This document shows positions 33,568 through 44,799 of a stretch of DNA of 46,401 nt, one piece after another. Location of the stretch: contig JBOZIK010000001.1 of NCBI GenBank assembly GCA_051453625.1, forward strand, positions 20,992,668 to 21,039,068, read 5' to 3'. This DNA is from Welwitschia mirabilis (taxonomy: Eukaryota > Gnetophyta > Gnetopsida > Welwitschiales). The first letter of the stretch is position 1. Each line of letters opens with the position of its first letter. Below the pieces are notes generated by a model, which searched no databases, was not told the DNA's origin, and worked only from the letters and a program-made list of their open reading frames with translations. A program made the position numbers and the translations under genes.

Positions 33568-35100
33568 AGTGACTCTCCTAGCTAAAAGATTCAGGAAGTT
33601 TCTACATAAAGGAAAAAAGAAGGTAAGTCAAGTAGAAGCTCGAAAAGAAGTCATCTGAAATATAAGAAGGAAAAAGATAAAAGTAAAGAAATTCAATGCT
33701 ACTCATGCAAAGGATTTGGTCATATAGAAAATAAGTGCCCAAACACTAGAAGAGATTATAGAAAATCAAGGAATTCTTCTTTTATTGCAACATGGAATAA
33801 TGAGGATGAGGATGATAACAGTAGTTTAGGTCAAGAGTCAGATAGAGATAGAAGATTATCCTTCATGGTAATTATGCCTTCTCTCAAGAACTTACCTAGT
33901 AAATTAGAGCCTTACCTAGTACATTAGAGCTTGATGACTTAGACATAATTGATGAATAACAGGATGAGCTAGAGGATATGTGTCATAAACTATATGAAGA
34001 ATGTGAAAAGCTAGTAAAAAAGATAAATGATTTAAACAAAGTAGTAAAATCCCTCATCAAAGAGAATAAGGAAATAGAAACGAAGTACAATTTGCTAAAA
34101 TTTGAAAAATCTAATCTTTTGTCACAGGTTAAAGATCTATCTTTCTTTGTTAATAAATTTTCTAGTAATTCTTCTAAGTTAGAATAGATGCTTAGAGTTC
34201 AGAAACCTACTGGAGAAAAATTAGGTATTGGCTTTATTTTTTAAAATCCATAAGAATAGGTAAATAGGTAATGTTAGTCTACTTCTAGAGTCTCTTATAA
34301 TTTTTGTGGTAAAGTTGGATATTTAAAATTATTTTGCAATACTAGGAAATTAATGCTTTTTCTAGATTCACTGAATTCTTTATCACTTAAATTTATTCCT
34401 AAAAGAAATGTACCACATAAGTATAACAAAGCTAAGTGAGTAAGAGCTAATAATCTTAAAAGTCTTGTAACACAGACAACTATTAAAGAATCAAGCACAA
34501 ATAGCTGGTACTTAGATAGTGGATGCTCAAGATACATGATGGGAGAAAGATCAAATTTTCAACACTTGAGAAGTATTAATGAAGAAGATGTTACTTTGAA
34601 AATAATAAAAAGGCAAGAATAGAAGGTATAAGATGCATCAAATAAGGTAAGTTATCTAAACTTAATGATGTATTATATGTGAATAGTTTGAAGCATAACT
34701 TATTAAGTATTAGCCAATTATGTGACAAAAATCACAAAACAGTTTTTAAAAAATCAAAGTATGAANNNNNNNNNNNNNNNNNNNNNNNNNNNNNNNNNNN
34801 NNNNNNNNNNNNNNNNNNNNNNNNNNNNNNNNNNNNNNNNNNNNNNNNNNNNNNNNNNNNNNNNNGCATAACTTATTAAGTATTAGCCAATTATGTGACA
34901 AAAATCACAAAACAGTTTTTAAAAAATCAAAGTATGAAATGGTACATGTGAAATTAAATGTTGTTTTCCTTACAGCAAATCGAGTAGATAATGTTTATAG
35001 AATAGATACTCATGTGAATTTATGCAATGATCAATTAAACCATGTGAATTACAACATTAAAAATGGAAACATTAACTTGAGTTTTATTAAAACTAAATGA
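33568..35100 (+). pseudogene. Copia gag-protease remnant, block 2
   Basis: It has an intact CX2CX4HX4C knuckle, CYSCKGFGHIENKC (about 33693-33734), followed by SSFIATWNNEDEDD. A long coiled coil is open at 33978-34184, then stop, then MLRVQKPTGEKLGIGF, which also occurs in block 1. The protease box WYLDSGCSRYM is at about 34510. LKHNLLSISQLCDKNHK leads into the pre-integrase part. This block is better preserved than block 1 and repeats its gene order, so two gag-protease units sit between one LTR pair. Confidence 0.8.
34766..34865. other. Assembly gap, 100 N
   Basis: The 73 bases before (34693-34765) are identical to the 73 after (34866-34938), so the contigs overlap and the gap is artificial. 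Confidence 0.95.
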
Positions 35101-35268
35101 TTTCTAGAAAATACTAATGTGAAACCCCATTTACTCAACTTTCTTATTGATCACAAACATGAATTGGGGTTAACTCACTGTCCTCTGGCTAATTGCAGGA
35201 TATGATCGGTCGACCGGTCTGCATCCGAACCTCTTCCTGTACTATAGACCTACATCTCAAGGGGTCGA
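35101..35268. other. GC-richer segment with GGTCGACCGGTC motif
   Basis: GATCGGTCGACCGGTCTGC at about 35203 and GGGGTCGA at 35261 are much less decayed than the LTR arrays. It may be the start of a younger insertion entering the gap. Confidence 0.4.
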
Positions 35269-35452
35269 NNNNNNNNNNNNNNNNNNNNNNNNNNNNNNNN
35301 NNNNNNNNNNNNNNNNNNNNNNNNNNNNNNNNNNNNNNNNNNNNNNNNNNNNNNNNNNNNNNNNNNNNNNNNNNNNNNNNNNNNNNNNNNNNNNNNNNNN
35401 NNNNNNNNNNNNNNNNNNNNNNNNNNNNNNNNNNNNNNNNNNNNNNNNNNNN
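35269..35452. other. Assembly gap, 184 N
   Basis: It ends directly in an (AC)n run, which probably caused the break. Confidence 0.95.
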
Positions 35453-35514
<62 letters not shown>

Positions 35515-35530
35515 ACACACACACACACAG
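35453..35530. repeat. (AC)n microsatellite
   Basis: About 39 dinucleotides with one GAG interruption (AGAGAC near 35512). Confidence 0.97.
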
Positions 35531-35628
35531 ATCTAGAGGTTTTTCTACAAGATCCAGAGCTTTGCTCTTAAATCTAGCTATTTTCTGTTGTTTTTTTCTT
35601 GCTTCCAAGCTCTTGAGGAAAGGCTAAA

Positions 35629-36545
35629 ATGGCTAAAAGTTCTTTAAGAAAGAGAGTTAAGGAAACTCTGACAAGAGATCTTATTGTCTTCTACTAAGGG
35701 ATGTCTGAGAAAGATATTGATAATTTTTCAGAGATGTTCGAAAATAAGCCTATATATTAAGAATGGTCTATGGCTGCCTTAGAGCTTAGAGAGCTCAAGG
35801 AGGGTGATTTAGCTCCTGAGAAATCAGAATATTGACTATTTCCTTGATGTTTTTGATTTTGCTTATCGTTTTCTTACTTGTATGTTTTATTGTAATGCAA
35901 CTTATGATAATGATTCAAGAACTCTTGAAACCCTTAATTTTTGGAAATAGTTGAGGTTGACTATGAAGATTTTTGGCCTCTTCTTAATACCATGGAAGAT
36001 AAGCTAGCAGTGATAAGGGAGATCTGTGATAAGACTCACACTTAGAAACACACCATTTTCACTTCCTTGCTTACATTCAAATATAATGTTCTTCATTTAA
36101 TCTTTACTTGTAATTTTTTTTCATTAGTGAGTCATCATGATGAGGCCTCCAGCTCAAAGAATATGGTCTCTTAGTTGGAGTATCATAGGACTAGGGCCTA
36201 CCCTATTCTATGCTTATCACAAATTTCTATCATCATTTTTGTGTACCTTTTCATCCTAAACTTGAAACATTCCAATGCATGGCACCCATTAAATGTGCAA
36301 AGATATCTTGCATGCACATCTTTGTAACTTTCAAAAAGTCCTCAAAATCACCCTTTGTGAAGGAAGCCTCTCCTAATAAGACTCTTTCATACCTGAGACG
36401 GATCGATTCCTATACCAGGCATATGAAGGAAGCCCTTACTTCAACAGAAGCCACTAGCTTAGCATGCACAAGAGAAGATGAAGAAGAAGAACATTCAAAA
36501 AAAGATTCTGAAGAGGAGGAAGAAGAAGAAAAGGAATCTGATTAA
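35629..36545 (+). pseudogene. Accessory ORF of the SIRE-type element
   Basis: It begins MAKSSLRKRVKETLTRD after a plant-like leader and contains stops and at least one frameshift. The last open part (36210-36545) ends in a strongly acidic tail (EEEEEEKESD). It lies between the copia genes and a TTTGTCATTGATATCAAAAG, then GAGGAGAA, motif typical of this lineage. SIRE elements often carry an extra ORF here, called env-like or of unknown function. No membrane segment or known domain can be claimed for this one. Confidence 0.55.
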
Positions 36546-37150
36546 AATTTTTTATTTGATTATTTTTTTACTTGTGTGCTTTTGTTCTCTCCTTTGTCAT
36601 TGATATCAAAAGGAGGAGAATTAGTTGTATGTCTCTTTGTTGCTTATGCTTTCAGATGTAGTATATTCTTAATGAGAAGTTTTACTTTGTACTCCTTATG
36701 TTTAATGAAATAAAAATGTACTTGTTCTATACTCTCAAATTTGTGTTAAAATCCATGTCTCAAATTTTTAAAGTGCAAATCATATTGCTATATGAACTTC
36801 AAATGTCTAATGTATTAAATATTAAGGATCCAAATAATGTTTATCTTATATTTGCAAAGAATTTCAACTGTCTAAAATATTGTATGGTGTTATTTTATAT
36901 TTTCAATAAATGTCAATGATCAAAGTGATAAACATTATGTGATCAAAATATGCTTTTCATAAATATTATATTTTTAACTATCTAAATGTGCATCTTAAAT
37001 TATTTTTATTTTAGCACAAAATTAGACTTATCGAAATGTATTGAATGAGTTTCAAAGGGTTAATATTTTGTAAAGAATGATAGGCATTTTGTGAGGGGGA
37101 GTTTTTTTCAATTTAAATATTTTTACAACTAACTATTGTTTGCCATTAAT
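36546..37150 (+). other. SIRE-type element 3' untranslated region
   Basis: AT-rich spacer with the lineage-typical AAAAGGAGGAGAA at about 36608. The open stretch 36698-36919 has no domain. Confidence 0.6.
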
Positions 37151-37165
37151 GTTGAAGGAGGAGAT
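37151..37165 (+). promoter_or_regulatory. Polypurine tract of the SIRE-type element
   Basis: GTTGAAGGAGGAGAT abuts TGTTAAATTATG, the start of the 3' LTR. It would prime plus-strand DNA synthesis. Confidence 0.85.
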
Positions 37166-37324
37166 TGTTAAATTATGTTTTACCAATTGATGTCAAACTA
37201 ATGTTTTCTATGTAGCAAATATTGTGTATCTTGTACAAAAAATGTTAACCACTTGCAAGTTATATTCTAAAGCCATGAATGTTAAAGTTTAATTACTAGA
37301 AATATGTCAAGTTTACTTACCCTC

Positions 37325-37920
37325 TTGAGGAGTCAACTGGACTTTCAAGGGGTCAACCGCACCTACAACATACTCTTAGAATTGAACTAAATTCAGAGGA
37401 GTTAACCAGATTTCTAAGGGGTCGACCAAACCCATGATCTTAAGAGCCAATATCCTTGAACTGAATGACAAGGGATCGACTGGACCTATAATGGGGTCAA
37501 CTAGATTTGTGGACCTAAGAATAGTATCCTTGAACTAAATGTCAAGGAGTTGATTGGATCTATTATGGGGTCGAATGAATATATGAACCTGAGAAATTAC
37601 CCTTGAACTGATTATTAAAGGGCTGACTGGACCTTTAAAAGGGTCCATTATACCTAAGCACTGTGTAGCTGATATCCCTGAGATGATCATTATAGGGTCG
37701 ACCGAACACTTGAATGGGTCGACTAGACCTGATGCAAGAAATTGAAATGATCTTTTATTAAGACTAGCAGGGGACTGGAAATAATTATGGGTGACTGAAT
37801 GGGGGTTGACCAGACCCTGATGTGTCAACTAGATATAAAGCCATAAGAAACTAGGGCGATCAAAAACTTCACTCGGGTGACCTATATAGGTCACAATACT
37901 AGGAGGAGTCAATTGGACTT
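37325..37920. repeat. GGGGTCGACCGG-like array in the 3' LTR
   Basis: Colinear copy of the 5' LTR array. Most cores have lost CpG (GGGGTCAACC, GGAGTCAACTGG); a few remain (GGGTCGACCGAAC at about 37695). Confidence 0.7.
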
Positions 37921-38097
37921 TTGAGGGATTAAATGGCCAGAATGGAACTAAAATTTTATATCAATTACATATCCATTAGATATTTGTTTTCTAGCTGTTT
38001 ATAGCTATTGGAAGTTCATATTCAATTATAATAAATCCTAAAAGCCTTCCAATATAAATAGCTAAGAGAGGTATGACTAAAAAGATTTTTGGACTCT

Positions 38098-38751
38098 NNN
38101 NNNNNNNNNNNNNNNNNNNNNNNNNNNNNNNNNNNNNNNNNNNNNNNNNNNNNNNNNNNNNNNNNNNNNNNNNNNNNNNNNNNNNNNNNNNNNNNNNNNN
38201 NNNNNNNNNNNNNNNNNNNNNNNNNNNNNNNNNNNNNNNNNNNNNNNNNNNNNNNNNNNNNNNNNNNNNNNNNNNNNNNNNNNNNNNNNNNNNNNNNNNN
38301 NNNNNNNNNNNNNNNNNNNNNNNNNNNNNNNNNNNNNNNNNNNNNNNNNNNNNNNNNNNNNNNNNNNNNNNNNNNNNNNNNNNNNNNNNNNNNNNNNNNN
38401 NNNNNNNNNNNNNNNNNNNNNNNNNNNNNNNNNNNNNNNNNNNNNNNNNNNNNNNNNNNNNNNNNNNNNNNNNNNNNNNNNNNNNNNNNNNNNNNNNNNN
38501 NNNNNNNNNNNNNNNNNNNNNNNNNNNNNNNNNNNNNNNNNNNNNNNNNNNNNNNNNNNNNNNNNNNNNNNNNNNNNNNNNNNNNNNNNNNNNNNNNNNN
38601 NNNNNNNNNNNNNNNNNNNNNNNNNNNNNNNNNNNNNNNNNNNNNNNNNNNNNNNNNNNNNNNNNNNNNNNNNNNNNNNNNNNNNNNNNNNNNNNNNNNN
38701 NNNNNNNNNNNNNNNNNNNNNNNNNNNNNNNNNNNNNNNNNNNNNNNNNNN
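38098..38751. other. Assembly gap, 654 N
   Basis: It lies in the 3' LTR. The gap length disagrees with the other LTR, so an insertion or a wrong size estimate is likely. Confidence 0.95.
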
Positions 38752-39298
38752 CATTGTGATCCAGACCAAGAAAGGTCTTTTCTTTATTGTATTTATACAT
38801 TCAAGGCTAGATTTTATACTACACCATTGCATCTATTATAAGAAAAGAGCTCCACTAAAATCGTTGTACCAAATGATGAGTGATATCTATGCATCTTAAT
38901 ATTACTCCATCATTATCTTACATTGTGAAAGGTTGAGACTTAGCTTGCAAAAGTCTGTTAAAAGGTTAAGACTTATTTTACAAAAGTTCATTTGTAAAGT
39001 TTACAGGTAAACTTGCAATATCTGGAAGAATAATGAAGATCTAGATCAGGCTTGACGATAAGCTCATCATCAAGAGTGGAGTAGGGCGTTTTTCAAACCA
39101 CTATAAAATCCTACGTAAATCTATTTGGTATTTTATGCTTTCTATTAGTTTTATTACTTTAAATACTTTTAGTTTTCCTTTGCATACATGAATTTATCAG
39201 TAATTTATTTTGAGCAAGTTTTTGTTATATTATGAGTCTTATATAGTTAATTTTTAAAGAACCTATTCACCTCCCTTCTAGGATTCTCGATCCTATCA

Positions 39299-39303
39299 CA
39301 TAT
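39299..39303. other. Target-site duplication, right copy (CATAT)
   Basis: It pairs with CGTAT at 29880-29884. Confidence 0.7.
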
Positions 39304-39816
39304 ATCCATATGGAAGAATGATACTAAATGTTTCACTTAGTTTAAATTTAGATCACTACAAAGCTATTATCAATGATAAGATTGAGAGGAAGTGGGATAA
39401 GTTTCTTGGAGGATTTCTAAGCATGTAAAGGATTAGAAATAATGCAACACCTATTTTGGAATTACTCATTTGTGGTTAATATGTAAAGGATAGTAGATAA
39501 AAGGGCCACTTGTGATAGCATTCTTTTCAATATTAGTAGAGGCTATTAAGTGATACTGTGGTTTATTTGGAGGGTGATAAATAATCATATTTTCTCTGGG
39601 ATGGTATCAAACACACACATAAAAAAAAAACCTCCCTCATCTTAAGAAAGATCTAAGCTCACTAGGTGATAAAAAGAATGGGGAAACACCTCCACTACAA
39701 ACCAATAGATAGTGTTAAATATAGAAATAACAAGAACCTTTGACATAGGATTTAATAGATGGAATGAAAGATACTGACTGAGTTAAATAATAACCTAATC
39801 TTCAACTCAGCCAAAG
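39304..39816 (+). pseudogene. Possible LINE reverse-transcriptase C-terminal fragment
   Basis: KAIINDKIERKWDKFLGGFLS (near 39360-39420, split by the line here only for length) and VILWFIWRVINNHIFSG (near 39550) resemble the end of plant LINE ORF2. Frames are broken and the match is weak. Confidence 0.35.
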
Positions 39817-40383
39817 TTATGACCCTTATGTAACTACCACCTAACATAATAATGACTTAAAATTTAAGCCTCTTTTCTTATCTATAAAAGTGTATTTACA
39901 TCCAATTGTAAACATTTTTTGATTGGCTACATGTGGATAAGCTTTAAAGGCTAGGACGTCATAGTACTAACACTTTTTCTTAGGGCAGAATGATCCAAGG
40001 ATAATTGAGGAGTTCTTATTCTTCACCTTTTCCATTGATGTAATGTATAATCTAGAATGGTTTCTCTTTCATTATTAATGTGTAACTTAGTTTGGCATTA
40101 GCAATATTGATGTAAGACCATTCTAGAACTTATCTAAATCCTTTCATTATTATTGCATATTAATTTGACATTAGTAGTATTTAGGTAGGACTAATTGTAA
40201 GTGTGTTTCATACTTTTATTATTATTGCACATTAACTTGACATTAGCAATTTTTAGATGGATCTTACTTAATTTTTAAGTTTTAGGATATAGCAAGCATT
40301 AAAGTGAAGGAAAAGAATAGGATGAATCAATAGATCTTTGGATCATTTCCATTGCTTACATCATCAATCAAAGATCACTTCTT
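39817..40383. repeat. Repeat E copy 2 (LTR-like)
   Basis: Colinear with 29207-29850 up to CAAAGATCACTTCTT, where a gap begins. It includes the three-unit minisatellite (about 40063-40270). Confidence 0.75.
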
Positions 40384-40483
40384 NNNNNNNNNNNNNNNNN
40401 NNNNNNNNNNNNNNNNNNNNNNNNNNNNNNNNNNNNNNNNNNNNNNNNNNNNNNNNNNNNNNNNNNNNNNNNNNNNNNNNNNN
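40384..40483. other. Assembly gap, 100 N
   Basis: Repeat E lies on the left and Athila pol sequence on the right, so the junction is unresolved. Confidence 0.95.
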
Positions 40484-41910
40484 TCACTTATCTCAACTCT
40501 CTTATTCTCTTAATGAAACTTCAATTAATGATTCCTTTCCAAATGTATAACTATTTACTATTAAATAACTCTATGCCATCTCCTCTACTCATCCTGCTCC
40601 TTGGTATGCTAACTTCATGCATTATATTATTACCATAAAAACACCTCATCATTGAAACCATAACTAATGAAAATATTTTCTCCATGGGGTTGATGATTAT
40701 GAGTGAAATGAAACCCATCTTTACCATTGATGTAAAGATAAAATCATGTGTAAATATGTGTCTGAATGGGAAAAGATAGATGTCATTGGCCTCTATCATG
40801 ATGGGTATGTGAGGGATACTTTACTAGCCAAAAGATTGTAATGAAAATTCTTCATTTGGTTTTTATTAGCCTATTCTTTTTAAGAATTCTTTCAACTTTG
40901 ATAAAAGATGTGATGCTTATCAACGATATGGTAGCCTAACTTTCTTTCAAGAAATGCCCCTTAAAAGTATGCTTTAATGTACACCTTTTAAATGTTAGGG
41001 AATTTATTTTATATTCCCTATGCACCAACCTTCTCATAATAAAAAATACGTCGTATCGGCTACTGATCATGTTATCAAATAAGTCAAACCTATTTATACT
41101 ACCAAGAATGATGCTTAAATTGTTTGCAATTTTGTTTGAACTCATATATTTCAAAATTGTGGTTTACCTAGAATCATCATAAGTAATCAAGGAACTCATT
41201 TAATTAATTACCTTTTTTGAAAGATTCTTTTATCCATTGAAATCGAACATAGAATTGCATGTACTTCCCACCCACAAACTTATAGCCAAGCTGAAAGTGC
41301 TAATAGGGAAATTAAGAATATGCTTTAAAAACTAGTCTATGTTAATTAAAAAACTTGGGCTTCTAAACCTAATGATGTTTTTTAAACTTATCATACTACT
41401 TGGTAAAACTCTCTAGGTTTTTCAACTTATGGACTTGTGTACAAAAAGTTTTGTATCTTGCTAGTTGATGTTTGCTATAACTCCTATTAATCCACCCATT
41501 AACTTAATCTTATGAACTTATATGAAAATATTTAGATTTTATTAGCTCAACTTAATTATTTAGATGAAAAATGTACTTGTGCTTTACATTATCAACTCAT
41601 TTATAAAGCATAATCCAAGTTTAAACATGATAAAAAGATTATTCATAACTAATTTGAACTTGTTTAACTAGTTCTTTTATACAACACTCGAGTGCACATT
41701 TTACATAAGAACTTAACATCTAAATGGTTAGGTCCTTATATTATAAAAAAAGTATATTTTAATGGATTAGTTGAAATCTCTAATCTAAAAATTAGGAAAA
41801 ATCAAAAAGTCAAGGAAGAAAGGTTAAAAATTTATGAATCATCTACCAAGCAAATCTTGAATATTATAGAAGAAATTATTTTAGAAACCCCTCTTAATAA
41901 GAAGTAATTT
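40484..41910 (+). pseudogene. Athila-type gypsy RNase H end and integrase remnant
   Basis: The order of motifs is that of Athila pol: HLSQLSYSLNETSINDSFPN, then PWYANFMHYIIT, then CKDKI and the zinc-binding region (FNFDKRCDAYQR, about 40900), EMPL, and the core. The first catalytic Asp is Tyr (GIYF). The second is Asn (ISNQGTH, 41185-41187). The Glu is kept (QAESANREIK). The C-terminal part is still open at 41692-41907: HILHKNLTSKWLGPYIIKKV, then GLVEISNL. Integrase would insert element DNA into the genome. Upstream gag and RT are absent. Confidence 0.82.
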
Positions 41911-42131
41911 CCTTCTACCATTGTTTAAATTCTTTCTTAACTAATTCCTTGGGTATATGTTATGCTATCACTTGATCATCTTTAATTTGACTTATGAATT
42001 ACCTTATGAAGTTACCATAATTAGTAATCTTCTGACTTTGGCATTCTTAATGATAAGATTGAATTTACTCAATCTTCATACATTCATACATCTATGAACT
42101 TCTTTTAAAGAAAGATGCCTTGGTTCTTTTA

Positions 42132-42388
42132 NNNNNNNNNNNNNNNNNNNNNNNNNNNNNNNNNNNNNNNNNNNNNNNNNNNNNNNNNNNNNNNNNNNNN
42201 NNNNNNNNNNNNNNNNNNNNNNNNNNNNNNNNNNNNNNNNNNNNNNNNNNNNNNNNNNNNNNNNNNNNNNNNNNNNNNNNNNNNNNNNNNNNNNNNNNNN
42301 NNNNNNNNNNNNNNNNNNNNNNNNNNNNNNNNNNNNNNNNNNNNNNNNNNNNNNNNNNNNNNNNNNNNNNNNNNNNNNNNNNNNNNNN
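42132..42388. other. Assembly gap, 257 N
   Basis: The flanks differ. Confidence 0.95.
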
Positions 42389-42644
42389 TTAGTTGACCAT
42401 GCTTTATGGGTTATTACTCCTCTGACAATGGTTGAACTACCCTCATCATGGAGAAATAATTATCATTTAGAGGCTATAGGGATCAATGATATTCCTAGTA
42501 TCATTAGAGGCATTGCTTAGTTTCTAGGCTCATGGTGCATATAATTTTCCCACATGATCATTTACCTTCTTTGGATTTTGGTGTTGTTTTAAGATATAAG
42601 AAGGTGAACCCATTTCTGACCACTTTTGATCTTATCATTCATTG

Positions 42645-43384
42645 NNNNNNNNNNNNNNNNNNNNNNNNNNNNNNNNNNNNNNNNNNNNNNNNNNNNNNNN
42701 NNNNNNNNNNNNNNNNNNNNNNNNNNNNNNNNNNNNNNNNNNNNNNNNNNNNNNNNNNNNNNNNNNNNNNNNNNNNNNNNNNNNNNNNNNNNNNNNNNNN
42801 NNNNNNNNNNNNNNNNNNNNNNNNNNNNNNNNNNNNNNNNNNNNNNNNNNNNNNNNNNNNNNNNNNNNNNNNNNNNNNNNNNNNNNNNNNNNNNNNNNNN
42901 NNNNNNNNNNNNNNNNNNNNNNNNNNNNNNNNNNNNNNNNNNNNNNNNNNNNNNNNNNNNNNNNNNNNNNNNNNNNNNNNNNNNNNNNNNNNNNNNNNNN
43001 NNNNNNNNNNNNNNNNNNNNNNNNNNNNNNNNNNNNNNNNNNNNNNNNNNNNNNNNNNNNNNNNNNNNNNNNNNNNNNNNNNNNNNNNNNNNNNNNNNNN
43101 NNNNNNNNNNNNNNNNNNNNNNNNNNNNNNNNNNNNNNNNNNNNNNNNNNNNNNNNNNNNNNNNNNNNNNNNNNNNNNNNNNNNNNNNNNNNNNNNNNNN
43201 NNNNNNNNNNNNNNNNNNNNNNNNNNNNNNNNNNNNNNNNNNNNNNNNNNNNNNNNNNNNNNNNNNNNNNNNNNNNNNNNNNNNNNNNNNNNNNNNNNNN
43301 NNNNNNNNNNNNNNNNNNNNNNNNNNNNNNNNNNNNNNNNNNNNNNNNNNNNNNNNNNNNNNNNNNNNNNNNNNNNNNNNNNNN
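42645..43384. other. Assembly gap, 740 N
   Basis: This is the largest gap. All frames that cross it are artefacts. Confidence 0.95.
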
Positions 43385-44270
43385 CATTTAGTAGTTTCTT
43401 ATTATCTTTTTTCTTTTTACTTGACGTTTTATTCATAAGGATTATCCTTCTTCTAATACTTTTCGGTATATACTTTCTATTTGAGTTTTTACTTTCTCTT
43501 TTTACATGCTGATTGTATTTGGGAGGCATTTGAGGATTTTTTTCCCTTCCTTTTGAGCATTACTTCTTTCTACTTGGTGCATTGTCATGGTTTTATCCTC
43601 TTTTTTTAAATCCCTTCCATATTTGACTCCTTTTCTATGATCATTTCTTTAGCTGATTCTTCACTTTTCCTCATCTTAATAACTTTCTAATGACTTTTTG
43701 AGGCTTTACTATTGTGATCCTTACTTATTTGATCTTTTATAGCCTTTTTTGTTTTTTCTCAACTTCTCTATCTAAGTGCCATTCCATGTTTTTCATCCGC
43801 ACAACATGGAGGATGATAATTTATTTCTTATACTATTTCAATATGGGATGTATTGATTCACCTGTTGGGAGGGGATAGGACATTTAAGTTATTTTTGTGA
43901 TATCAAGCAAAATTTTTAATTTTTAAATATCACTTTTAAGATTTCATGATACATATATGTGATGAACTGATTTCATATTACTAGCATTTCAAACAATATT
44001 TAGCAGGACCAGACTTGATCTAGGATACGCAAGTAATCATGATAAGGAAAGCCACATTAGGATTATTTTTTCATTTTTTTTCCTTATGAATTTTATTCAC
44101 AATTTACTAATTGATTTATATATCTCATTTTGAGTTATCACTACTTAGTTTATAAAGAAAACTTTGAGTTTTCACTATTATGCACATACATCATCATTTT
44201 TTGATTTATCATAGTTATATCTTATAATGATTTTTTATGTATGATATTCAATCATTATCTTGTGACACGT

Positions 44271-44799
44271 TAAAATTTTAAGTGGGCTAATGAAGATTTT
44301 AGCACTTAGATTTTTCTAATGATCATGTTCATAGGCACTCAGTTTTTATTTTAGTTTGAAAAGCCTATCGTACCCATTATTGTCCCCATGACAAAGTGGA
44401 CCATAGATCTATTATGCATTCTACAAAGGTATTATGTTAGTGTTTAATATTTAATCCTACATGATAAATATTTCTGAACTTAGTTTTACATTTTTCTAGT
44501 TATTTTTTATCTTGGTCAAATTGGCTTGCAAATCGTAGTTGATTACTTACTTTGTTAAGGATTGACAAGGCTAAGTGGAGGGTTATATTACAATGCTAAT
44601 TTGTAATTTTGATAGAATATTTTAAGTATTTTTGTAGGATATTTATACAATTTTAGATGTAATTATAATGACTATAAAGAGTCAATGGAATGATCACTGA
44701 AACATGCAATTCTTGATATATTTGGAGGCATTTTAGGCATATTTGATACTTAACGTTTTGAAGAAAAGATCAATGATGTATAAGACTAATTTATCTTAA
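44271..44799. other. Unresolved approach to LTR family D
   Basis: Possible 3' end of the Athila internal region. No clear purine tract or LTR start could be fixed. Confidence 0.35.

Larger units (their letters stand above)
29885..39298 (+). mobile_element. SIRE-type Ty1/copia retrotransposon, complete but dead
   Basis: Elements in order: 5' LTR (29885-31437), primer-binding site TGGTATCATAGC (31440), gag/protease/integrase block 1, gag/protease block 2, an accessory ORF (35629-36545), purine tract (37151-37165), 3' LTR (37166-39298). Five-base target duplications bound it. The long LTRs, coiled-coil gag tail, CX2CX4HX4C knuckle and post-pol ORF fit the SIRE/Maximus lineage. Reverse transcriptase was not found; it may be in gaps or deleted. 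LTRs differ by roughly a fifth by eye, so it is old. Confidence 0.85.
37166..39298 (+). repeat. 3' LTR of the SIRE-type element
   Basis: Colinear with the 5' LTR from TGTTA to CGATCCTATCA. It contains a 654-N gap where the 5' LTR has only about 45 bp. Its motif array is at 37325-37920. Confidence 0.88.
41911..44270 (+). other. Athila 3' spacer region with two large gaps
   Basis: It is AT- and T-rich sequence. Near 43800-43855, ACATGGAGGATGATAATTT and TTTCAATATGGGATG resemble the conserved low-complexity motif after Athila integrase. No ORF is supported outside runs of N. The piece 42389-42640 is readable for about 40 codons (TPLTMVELPSSWRNNYHLEA) but not recognised. Confidence 0.5.

Noticed and set aside
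35250-35627. Cys-Val and His-Thr repeat peptides
   Set aside because: They are translations of the (AC)n microsatellite and of N.
29884-37165. Intact, possibly active copia element
   Set aside because: Stops, a lost integrase Asp and strongly diverged LTRs show it is dead.
42532-43529. Long open frames of 250-326 codons
   Set aside because: They consist almost entirely of a 740-N gap. The same applies to those across 38098-38751, 42132-42388 and 45614-45924.
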